Source: Nitrospirota bacterium (GTDB lineage Bacteria; Nitrospirota; JACRHL01). From it: DNA of 64,000 bases. This document shows, piece by piece, positions 51,747 through 59,117 of this stretch (within the stretch, counting starts at the first letter, position 1; each line of letters starts with the position of its first letter). A program made the translations under genes and the position numbers. Where the stretch lies: contig JACRHL010000003.1 in the NCBI GenBank assembly GCA_016212085.1, positions 1 to 64,000 on the forward strand, written 5' to 3'. Under the pieces are notes generated by a model that was given only the letters and a program-made list of their open reading frames with translations, ran no database searches and was not told the DNA's origin.

Positions 51747-54686
51747 CTAGGCCTCCTGTTCGTAGCCACCTACCGAAACAATGGACACTTCTTTTGCAAG
51801 CTTGCCGTCGTCTGCAACTATTACGAATTTCTCCTTTCCATCTGCCTCGCCCCTGACCTCTTTGCGACAAATAACCAGCGAAAAAGAGCCATCGCGAGAT
51901 CTTTTCACACGCAATGACATGTACCCACGAGCTGCCATGTTGTCGCCTCCTGGCCGGTTTTGTTTGTCAGCGCCGATTGACGCAGCGCAAACACACTGGA
52001 CCTTAATCCCGCGATCTTGCGCGCGCGGAGGGGTGAAAGGAATACAATCCGGTAGGTGACCGTGACCCGCTAGAGCGATGGATACGCCTGCCGCATGTAT
52101 GGCTTCCACAACTTCGGTCGCGTTTTCGAGAAAATCAAGTCTGGCCCTCCGTTCCCCCACACTCTCCATCGGGACAGCATTATGGTGCCACACCGCTAAG
52201 CGGACTTTTGCAGTAGTTCCTCTTAACTCTTCACAACCTTCTGTTAGACATTTTGGGTCGATAAACCCCCCATGTTCCGTACTGGATTCACGGTGGGCCG
52301 AGTCAAACGCGATCACGGCGAGTCCGAGGGGGTCACTGAAGTCATGAAGCATCCAGTTCTGGCTGATATCCCACGTTTTTTTTCGCCTGTAGAACTTGTT
52401 GGCAAATTTAGCAAAATGGTAGAGCCTTGTTCCTGGCAGCGCGTTTCCTGCTCGTTCTGAGTCTGCGGTTTCTCGGTTCACGTCATGATTTCCGGGGACA
52501 AGGACCACGCGATCCCGGCTAACCCCATGGCCGTGGGCCTCAAGCTTTTCAAGCAGCGCTTCAAGAAACCTGCCCGCGACTACGTATCCCGTCTCCATTC
52601 CCCTGTTCGTCAGATCTCCTGATACAATGATTACGGACGGTTTCACGGTCCGCCCCCTTTTGATATCCTGTGCCACATCGTCGGCGAGTAACTGGGCGAC
52701 CTTCTTGGCATCGTCTTCGGTCTTAATGACTTGCTGCCCGGCTTGAATGTCCGAGAGGTGCAAAATGCCGACCTGTTCTTCGCCCTGGCCCAATTCCTCA
52801 CGTTTGACAGATGCTTCGGGTGTCGTAAGGAATATTTCCTCCACATACTCGTTAAAAAACAAATCGACAAAATTCCACAAGAAGTCCTCCGTCGAGTCCG
52901 GTAGCCGATTGCGCGCGGCAATCAAAAGGCCGAAGGGGTCCCCCTTCTGCCGGTCCGACCGTAGAGGGGCAGCGAACACATAGATGACAGGTGGCGAATC
53001 AACGTCAGCATGAACGAGCGGCGATGCCTTCACGAACCGTGAAAGTGCCAGACAAAAGGCTTTGTGTGCCTCGAAATCGAACGAGAGGATGCCGGGGTTA
53101 ACGATCTCCTTTTGCACGAACCCAAACAACGGTCCTTCAGTCGCTAGCGCGGTTTGTATGAACTCGTTCCCTCTGTCACCGTCAGGGGCATTGTTGAGAA
53201 TGTCATAGACTTCTCCACGAATCCGGATGTGGTGGATGGCCGGGTGAACGTGAGCCCGATGCTCGGACGAGAGGTTTCCGTCTCCCTCTTTGTCGCCTCC
53301 ATTGGCCGCGGAGCCATCAAACGAGAGGAGGAATGGCTCGGAGGACTCCAAGTTCGAGGCGAGATTTGACCACTGTCTTTCTAGTTCCGCACACAAATCG
53401 CTCTGTTGATCCTGGTAGGTCCTTTCCGAAACCTCTTGGTCTTCAAAGGGTGCGTACGCGTAGGCCGCAAAAATTTTCTCACTTCCCTGCAGACCCGTCT
53501 CGCAAAATGGGATGGAGAGCGCTCCGCTCTTGGACGTATGCATGCGCTCCCACGTCTTGCGAAAGAGACGGCCCCACAACGTCTTTGGATTGTATGTGGG
53601 GTCGAGGCGACGTCTCCACCTTCTCCCAACGGTGTCCCTCGCGACGTCAAGCAGCAGGCGGTCAGCCTTGGAGGCTGAGAGGTCTTTTCGGTCTCCGGAA
53701 GGACGGGTCAACGTTCGAGCTTGTAGGTGAAATTCCGGGCTCCACGTGTAGTTTGAGTTGATACCATGACAACGATGCTCATAGAGCCGTTCGAGCTCGG
53801 CCGCCACCCTTTGAAACGCTTCCGAAGCCTTTTGGTCATCAGGAAAAAGCCTCGTGTTGGTGAACGCGCGTTTCCGAACAACGAGATCAATCAAAGTTCC
53901 GAGTTTAAACGGATGTACCCAATCGTCCTTTTCCCTGCACGTTTGTGGAGACTCCCAGCCAAGCGCTTCGAACATCTGGTCAACACGCTTGTCCACAACG
54001 AGACTTCCTAGTCGATGACGCGGTACAAGCACGGAGGCATTTCCAAATAGGTTGTTGGCTATCGCCTGGTGCCGTGCAAGGACGTCCATCCAGAATTGCC
54101 GGATATATCCGTCCGTGACCGCTGCAACATTGCCGTCGATCGCATCGTAAAGTTCGGACGTTTCTTTGAAGAGAAAGATCATCCCTTTGTCGGAGAGAAC
54201 CCTATCCAGAGCATAAATAGCCACACGCCAGTCCGACATCACATGGAACACCCAATGCGCAAGTACGGCGTCGTACTTACAGTCAGTAGCGTTAAGATCG
54301 CGAATATCCTTTCGGGCGGTTTCAAATATTACGAGTTCCTTCATGGGAACCTGATGGTTACGCCATGTCTCTTTCTTCTGGGAGCAACGCTTCAGCATCG
54401 GCTCGGAGCAGTCGAGACACGTAATGTGGAGACGCGGCGGGGCCTTCACGGTGGTTGCAGCGGTGCAATAGCGATCTGCAAACTGGTAGGCGATCCGACC
54501 GGTTCCAGAACCCGCATCGAGCAGTGAAATTTTATCTGCCCCACGGAAACGTTCCAGTAGTTGCTTGCAAAGGTCCGTGATCGCTGGAGAATCGCTGCCC
54601 AGTTTTGGGAAAGGGCGTGTCTTCTCATAAATGTCTGCTATATCTTCGCCGAAATAGACTCGGTTATCTTGAGAGATCTGCGTCAT
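51747..54686 (-). CDS. SAM methyltransferase - metallophosphoesterase fusion protein
   Basis: This 979-residue protein has a class I methyltransferase at about 1-310, with SAM loop LLDAGSGTGRIAYQFADRY (55-73) and CLDCSEPMLKRC after it. Residues 320-640 have no domain I recognise. The calcineurin-like phosphoesterase at about 641-925 has D646 in ILHLSDIQAG, D691 in VIIVSGDLTNRG, N733-H734-D735 in LVPGNHDVNRE, H834/H835 in AVWHHNAV and H875/H877 in ALAGHGHLPD, so all metal ligands are present. The ATG at 54686 overlaps the permease stop (ATGA). Codon use is much lower in GC than the backbone. This domain pairing is unfamiliar to me. Confidence 0.85.
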   Translation of the reverse strand: MTQISQDNRVYFGEDIADIYEKTRPFPKLGSDSPAITDLCKQLLERFRGADKISLLDAGSGTGRIAYQFADRYCTAATTVKAPPRLHITCLDCSEPMLKRCSQKKETWRNHQVPMKELVIFETARKDIRDLNATDCKYDAVLAHWVFHVMSDWRVAIYALDRVLSDKGMIFLFKETSELYDAIDGNVAAVTDGYIRQFWMDVLARHQAIANNLFGNASVLVPRHRLGSLVVDKRVDQMFEALGWESPQTCREKDDWVHPFKLGTLIDLVVRKRAFTNTRLFPDDQKASEAFQRVAAELERLYEHRCHGINSNYTWSPEFHLQARTLTRPSGDRKDLSASKADRLLLDVARDTVGRRWRRRLDPTYNPKTLWGRLFRKTWERMHTSKSGALSIPFCETGLQGSEKIFAAYAYAPFEDQEVSERTYQDQQSDLCAELERQWSNLASNLESSEPFLLSFDGSAANGGDKEGDGNLSSEHRAHVHPAIHHIRIRGEVYDILNNAPDGDRGNEFIQTALATEGPLFGFVQKEIVNPGILSFDFEAHKAFCLALSRFVKASPLVHADVDSPPVIYVFAAPLRSDRQKGDPFGLLIAARNRLPDSTEDFLWNFVDLFFNEYVEEIFLTTPEASVKREELGQGEEQVGILHLSDIQAGQQVIKTEDDAKKVAQLLADDVAQDIKRGRTVKPSVIIVSGDLTNRGMETGYVVAGRFLEALLEKLEAHGHGVSRDRVVLVPGNHDVNRETADSERAGNALPGTRLYHFAKFANKFYRRKKTWDISQNWMLHDFSDPLGLAVIAFDSAHRESSTEHGGFIDPKCLTEGCEELRGTTAKVRLAVWHHNAVPMESVGERRARLDFLENATEVVEAIHAAGVSIALAGHGHLPDCIPFTPPRAQDRGIKVQCVCAASIGADKQNRPGGDNMAARGYMSLRVKRSRDGSFSLVICRKEVRGEADGKEKFVIVADDGKLAKEVSIVSVGGYEQEA

Positions 54687-55453
54687 TGCCCACTCCAGTG
54701 AATCGCAAGCCGCTCGATAACGGACCCCAAGACTGCGGCAACGTAGCCGAGGAGGCCGACAACGACTATGGCACCGTACATTGTTGATGTGTCGAACACG
54801 GCAAGCGCATCCATGATGATCTTTCCGATTCCGGCGTCGGTCGCGATCAACATGTCGGCTGCCACGGCAACGATGAGCGCGATGGGGATTGCAGCCTTCA
54901 AAGCGACCGCCATGTGCGACACGGCTGCAGGGAGAAGAAAGTGCGCCACCGTCTGCCACCAGGATGCTCGCCAGGCGATCGCTAGCCGGAGATGTGCCTG
55001 GCTCGCGGAGCGAAGTGCCGTCCCAGCGGTCGATACCAAAAGGGCGGCGACCACGATGGCGGAACACGCGAGGCGGGAGGACGCGCCGACGCCGAGAAAG
55101 AGGCTAACGAGCGGGACGAGAACCACCGATGGCAACGCACGTAGGAACTCAACCCATGGCTCAACCGCGGCCCATACGAAACGGTTGACGCCAACCAATA
55201 TTCCCGTCGTAGCGCCAACAAGTGTCCCAACGAGTATCCCAGCCAGCCACGTCCACACAGTCGCGGTTAGGTTCTGCCAGAACCCCGCACTCCCTGCCAA
55301 ACGCACCAAGGCTTGCCCCACATCCAAGGGGGATGGAAGCAGGATCGCCGGAACTAGGTTGAGTACGATGACTCCCTTCCAAAACAGTACAAGTAACACC
55401 CCCCCGGCCAGTACCGAAAGCGCACGTTGCCACCATGGGAGGGAGCTATACAT
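54683..55453 (-). CDS. ABC transporter permease, SsuC/TauC type
   Basis: This 256-residue membrane protein has about six segments. The BPD_transp_1 hallmark is AWRASWWQTVAHFLLPAAVS followed by ALKAAIPIALIVAVAADMLI, the EAA-type loop that contacts the ATPase. The N-terminus (LPSPLDVGQALVRLAGSAGF) matches the SsuC/TauC/ThiX style. It overlaps the ATPase gene by eight bases and the fusion gene by four. Confidence 0.92.
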   Translation of the reverse strand: MYSSLPWWQRALSVLAGGVLLVLFWKGVIVLNLVPAILLPSPLDVGQALVRLAGSAGFWQNLTATVWTWLAGILVGTLVGATTGILVGVNRFVWAAVEPWVEFLRALPSVVLVPLVSLFLGVGASSRLACSAIVVAALLVSTAGTALRSASQAHLRLAIAWRASWWQTVAHFLLPAAVSHMAVALKAAIPIALIVAVAADMLIATDAGIGKIIMDALAVFDTSTMYGAIVVVGLLGYVAAVLGSVIERLAIHWSGQ

Positions 55454-56108
55454 GATTGCCCAGCACCTTTTCTGCGCGGCCCCGGTCGACCTCCTCCAAG
55501 CAGCCGCCGTTTATGGCGAAGAACCGGGTAAATGGAAGGTCGAGGTCGTCGGGATCGTGCGTGACCACGATCGCGGTCCGCTCCTCGAGCCACTCGGTCA
55601 GTACCTGCTTTGCGATGGACCGCAGATCATGGTGAAGCGATGTGAGAATTTCATCGATGAGGGCAAGCGAGCAGGGTGTGCAGATGGCGCGAATAAGGTT
55701 GACAGCCTGTTTTTCCCCCCCGCTCAGCTTGTACGGAAAGTCGTGCATGCGGCCGGCTAGTCGAAGGGACTTCAGAAGGTCCTGCGATCGGGCTACAAGC
55801 CCATCGTCAGCCGCATCGTTGAGTCGGGCCGGAAAAAGGATGTTCTCGGCAACAGTCCGCCATGGCAAGAGTCCGCTCGCGGAATCCTGGACCGCATACG
55901 CCACCGGTTGGTCCGGATGCCGGCGAACGAGCGTTCCTGCGGAGAGGGGCCGCACGCCGGCGACAACGTCGAGGAGCGTCGTCTTGCCTGATCCGTTGGG
56001 CCCGACCAGGAGAGCGACATCGCCGCACTCCAGGCGTAACGTGAGATCCAAACGCCTCTCACCGTCACGGGCAAGGGCCACCTGTCCGTGGTCGATGGTG
56101 AGCATCAT
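55446..56108 (-). CDS. ABC transporter ATP-binding protein
   Basis: This 220-residue ATPase has Walker A in LLVGPNGSGKTTLLDVVAG, the Q-loop in AYAVQDSASGLLPWRTVAEN, and the signature KLSGGEKQAVNLIRA. Walker B is LALIDEILTSL (Ile replaces the usual first Asp-flanking Leu, but D and E are present), and the H-loop is VVTHDPDDLDLP. The start overlaps the substrate-binding gene's stop (ATGATG). It is one half-transporter ATPase with a single permease, so it probably works as a homodimer pair. Confidence 0.93.
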   Translation of the reverse strand: MMLTIDHGQVALARDGERRLDLTLRLECGDVALLVGPNGSGKTTLLDVVAGVRPLSAGTLVRRHPDQPVAYAVQDSASGLLPWRTVAENILFPARLNDAADDGLVARSQDLLKSLRLAGRMHDFPYKLSGGEKQAVNLIRAICTPCSLALIDEILTSLHHDLRSIAKQVLTEWLEERTAIVVTHDPDDLDLPFTRFFAINGGCLEEVDRGRAEKVLGNHV

Positions 56109-57088
56109 CTCCCGTAAAGCCCCGGCGGGAAGAAGTCAGACAGGTCGATCTGTTCGTCCAAGAGGCCCGCGGATACCAGCGCATCCACGGTGGCACCTAT
56201 TCCCTCCAGCGGAACGACCTCGTTACTCCTCGGGAAATAGTAGCCACCCATCTGCGAGGCCACCTTCTCGTCAATGCCCAGTCGCTTTGCGAGTACGCGG
56301 TGTGCCGATTCTGGATCCGCTTGGATGCGGGCGAGAGCATCGTCAACAGCTTCCATCACTCGGACCAGATCATCATGTCGCTCGTTCCACCGCTCCCGGG
56401 TAACCGCGCCCGCGCCGCTCCAGTAAGGCGAGCCGATGTGGCGTGCACGGGGATTCGCCTCGAGCAACCGGTAGTCTCCCGACGCCAGCGCGACGGCAAG
56501 CGCGGGCTGATCCATGATCGCGGCCTGTGCCGTACCGTCGGCGACAGCGCCGAGGGCCGCTTCTCGGCTTGCCACACGAATCTCAGGCCATTCGTTTCGC
56601 GGGATGCCCGCCGAAGTCAGGATAGTGCGGATGTTGACCTGGGTGTACGGGTTGATCGCCATGACAGTACGGCGACGAAGGCCATCAAGGCCATCACCAC
56701 CAAAATCTTTGCGAACAATGAAGCCATAAACCGTTGGGCCGTTAAGTATCTCCGCACCGGGAAATACGGCATATACAGCCCCGGGATGTTGACGCATCAC
56801 CCCAAAGAGGACTGGAAACGACGTAGGGCTCAGGATGTCCACGCGTCCCGATAGAAGCGCCGGCATATGGTCTCCCGGGGGCACTTCCACCAGCTCGACT
56901 CGCACATTGTGGGGCTTGAACAAGTGAAATTCGTCCGCGATGTAGATGGGAAGTGAGCTTTCATGTTTAAGAACACCGATCCGAACGACATCAACGACTG
57001 TGGAGGAAGGGCGTATGAAGAAGTAGGCACCCACCATAAGCCCAATAACCAGGGCTGCGGAGATAACGATGGAGATGCGTCGATTCAT
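56105..57088 (-). CDS. ABC transporter substrate-binding protein, NMT1/TauA/SsuA type
   Basis: The 327-residue protein has an uncleaved-looking N-terminal anchor (MNRRISIVISAALVIGLMVG). Typical family segments follow: VVRIGVLKHESSLPIYIADE, FHLFKPHNVRVELVEVPPGD, LLSGRVDILSPTSFPVLFG and DGTAQAAIMDQPALAVALAS. Such proteins bind aliphatic sulfonates, taurine, thiamine precursors or similar ligands. There is no lipobox. It heads the five-gene operon. The ligand is not predictable from these motifs. Confidence 0.87.
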   Translation of the reverse strand: MNRRISIVISAALVIGLMVGAYFFIRPSSTVVDVVRIGVLKHESSLPIYIADEFHLFKPHNVRVELVEVPPGDHMPALLSGRVDILSPTSFPVLFGVMRQHPGAVYAVFPGAEILNGPTVYGFIVRKDFGGDGLDGLRRRTVMAINPYTQVNIRTILTSAGIPRNEWPEIRVASREAALGAVADGTAQAAIMDQPALAVALASGDYRLLEANPRARHIGSPYWSGAGAVTRERWNERHDDLVRVMEAVDDALARIQADPESAHRVLAKRLGIDEKVASQMGGYYFPRSNEVVPLEGIGATVDALVSAGLLDEQIDLSDFFPPGLYGR

Positions 57089-57180
57089 TTGCCTTCTCTT
57101 TCCGTTCTCGGCCGATCCTAAGTCTGCGGTGGACCAGTTTTTCAGAGGACGTCAGCCCACGAGACTCTCCACGCAACAGC

Positions 57181-57444
57181 CTACTGCGCTTCGTTTACTT
57201 CTGGCGCCCTTGCTGACGGGTACGTCACCCCAAATATGGTATCCGTCAACCACTTCCGCGAAAAAGCGCAAAAAGGGACACCACCCTTTCTTGGGCCCTT
57301 CCCGAAATCCTCCACGGACATGAGGGCTGCCAGCACCGAAGACGTGATGCGCCGCTCCTTCGAGCCGTTCGCGACGGACGGGATCATCCGGGCCCGCTCC
57401 CCCTGCCTGAGAAACCTCGGAAGGTCCGGGGAAGCTTGTGCCAT
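57181..57444 (-). pseudogene. Truncated gene remnant at junction of the operons
   Basis: An open frame of 87 codons starts MAQASPDLPRFLRQGERARM. Its first 50 or so residues (continuing SKERRITSSVLAALMSVEDF) read like the N-terminus of a family of restriction-associated nucleases, but that is recall, not a search. From about 57300 the sequence changes character and the frame ends in an unrelated tail. It follows the dcm gene in the same direction after 96 bases, so the last gene of the defence operon was probably cut off here. The 57089-57180 stretch holds no gene. Confidence 0.5.
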
Positions 57445-57540
57445 CGGGGCCCCATGCTGGAAGGACTGCCCGAACGGATATCATTTTCTGGGGGCGGAAA
57501 TCAAGCAGGGGGCAGGCAATGCGGCCTGCCGGGCCGGAAG

Positions 57541-58563
57541 TCAGCCGAGGACGGAGGTGATCTCGGAATCCTCGGATTCTGGCTCCGGCAGCATTTCGCC
57601 ACCCGTGAGAGTCTCCACCACGGCCTTCATTACCGGCGCACACACGCCGTTGCCGAGCAGCTTGATCTGGTCGCGGCGGGATCCGTGCCGCATCACATAG
57701 TCGGCGCTGAACCCCATCGCCTTCCGGAGCTCCGGCACCTGCAGCATCCTCAGGGTGGGGGTCTTCCCGTCCCACCGGACCAGGCCGAACCGGTCGAGCG
57801 TGGTCATGGTGCGCAGCGGCCGGCCAAGCGGCTGCCAACCGCCGGACCCGTCGCTGCCGTAGTAGACGATCAGGAACGGCTCGCCCTTCCCGATCTGGGC
57901 GATGGCACGTTCGGCCCGCTCCAGCGTCGGAGTCGCTCGGCGGGGGTGATAAAGGGGGCCGGCATGCCATGAGCCACTCCAGTCGATCACCCTCCGGGCG
58001 GGCACGCCCCCACCCGGCCCGACGACCGGTGGCACCTCACGTTCCCGGTCGCAGACGATGAACAGGCGCCGCCGCGTCTGCGGCACGCCGAAGTCGGCGG
58101 CGTCCAGAACCATGTCCTTTACCGAGTAGTCACGCCCAAGCCACTCCAGGAGCCCCGCAAACCCTTCCCAGCTCCGCATCTGGATGACGTTCTCGATCAC
58201 CACCCAGCGCGGTTTGAACGCCTCGACGAAGTCCAGGACGTAGAGGGCGGTCCGCCGGCTCTCCTCGTCCCTCTCCCGGCTCCCGCGGGCGCAGGTGTGG
58301 TTGGTGCACTCCGGGGACGCGATGATAAGATCGATCGGGCCCGCGCCGTCCAGGCTGTCGGGTCCCGTACCAGCCCCGAGCTTGGCGGTGACGGCCAGCG
58401 CCTCGGGGAAATTGTCCTGGAAGGTCTCGGTCGCCACCTCCCACATGTCGACGCCGCACACGATCTCGGCCCCGGCCAAGCGGGCGCCGTAGCTACTGCC
58501 GCCCCCGCCGCAGAAGAGGTCGAGGGTCCTCGGCCGCACGATTTTCTTCCCCGATCCGGTCAA
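57541..58563 (-). CDS. dcm: C5-cytosine DNA methyltransferase
   Basis: This 340-residue enzyme transfers a methyl group to cytosine C5. Motif I is LDLFCGGGGSSYGARLAG, motif VI is VVIENVIQMRSWEG, motif VIII is QTRRRLFIVCDRER and motif X is LLGNGVCAPVMKAV. The motif IV nucleophile is C86 in ASPECTNHT, where the usual Pro before Cys is Glu. Start and Vsr stop overlap (ATGA). The target recognition region is short (residues 185-260). It is part of the defence cluster. Confidence 0.9.
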   Translation of the reverse strand: MTGSGKKIVRPRTLDLFCGGGGSSYGARLAGAEIVCGVDMWEVATETFQDNFPEALAVTAKLGAGTGPDSLDGAGPIDLIIASPECTNHTCARGSRERDEESRRTALYVLDFVEAFKPRWVVIENVIQMRSWEGFAGLLEWLGRDYSVKDMVLDAADFGVPQTRRRLFIVCDREREVPPVVGPGGGVPARRVIDWSGSWHAGPLYHPRRATPTLERAERAIAQIGKGEPFLIVYYGSDGSGGWQPLGRPLRTMTTLDRFGLVRWDGKTPTLRMLQVPELRKAMGFSADYVMRHGSRRDQIKLLGNGVCAPVMKAVVETLTGGEMLPEPESEDSEITSVLG

Positions 58564-59021
58564 GTCGCATCCTCCCCCGGCGCCCGCCCGGCCCCCGGAC
58601 TGGGATTCTGCCAGGTTTCACCCCCCGGCGCCAGGTCCGAGCGCAAAAAAATCCGGCGAAGGCAGCCCTCGGCGTCCCGGTCAAGCTGGTGCTCCCAGAT
58701 CCGGACTACACGCCACCCCATCCGCCGCAGCTTGCGGTGGTTGCGCGCATCCCTCCTGCGGTTCCGCTCGATCTTCTCCTCCCATTTCAGGGAGAGCTTG
58801 TCCCGCCAGACCGGGAAGCGCCAGCCGTGCCAGAAATCGCCGTCCACGAACACGGCCACCTTCTGCTCGCGGAAGACGAAATCCGGCCGGCCCGGCAGGT
58901 CCCGCGAGTGCGACTCCCACTCGAGCCCGTGTTCCCGCAGACCGGCGGCAACGGTGCGCTCGGGACCGGTGTCCTTCCCCCGGATCCGGCTCATCACGGC
59001 GCTCCGGGTCTCGGGCGACAT
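58560..59021 (-). CDS. vsr: Very short patch repair endonuclease Vsr
   Basis: The 153-residue protein opens with MSPETRSAVMSRIRGKDTGP, the conserved Vsr N-terminus. It holds DLPGRPDFVF with the catalytic Asp D47, VAVFVDGDFWHGWRFP with H65, and the C-terminal WRVVRIWEHQLDRD. It nicks beside T:G mismatches made by deamination of 5-methylcytosine, which fits the adjacent dcm. An earlier in-frame GTG at 59096 is possible, but the ATG at 59021 matches the family. Confidence 0.92.
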   Translation of the reverse strand: MSPETRSAVMSRIRGKDTGPERTVAAGLREHGLEWESHSRDLPGRPDFVFREQKVAVFVDGDFWHGWRFPVWRDKLSLKWEEKIERNRRRDARNHRKLRRMGWRVVRIWEHQLDRDAEGCLRRIFLRSDLAPGGETWQNPSPGAGRAPGEDAT

Positions 59022-59117
59022 GATGTCCCCGCGGTGACGACGGGGGCGTTGTGGGCTATCGTCCCGGCGCGTCCCAGTGGTGGTGTGGTCGGCCACTGTC
59101 AGGGCACCCGGCGACCT

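Noticed and set aside
54687-55067. Upstream extension of the methyltransferase-phosphoesterase gene
   Set aside because: These codons are Arg/Cys/His-rich nonsense antisense to domain logic and overlap the permease in another frame; the ATG at 54686 overlaps the permease stop.
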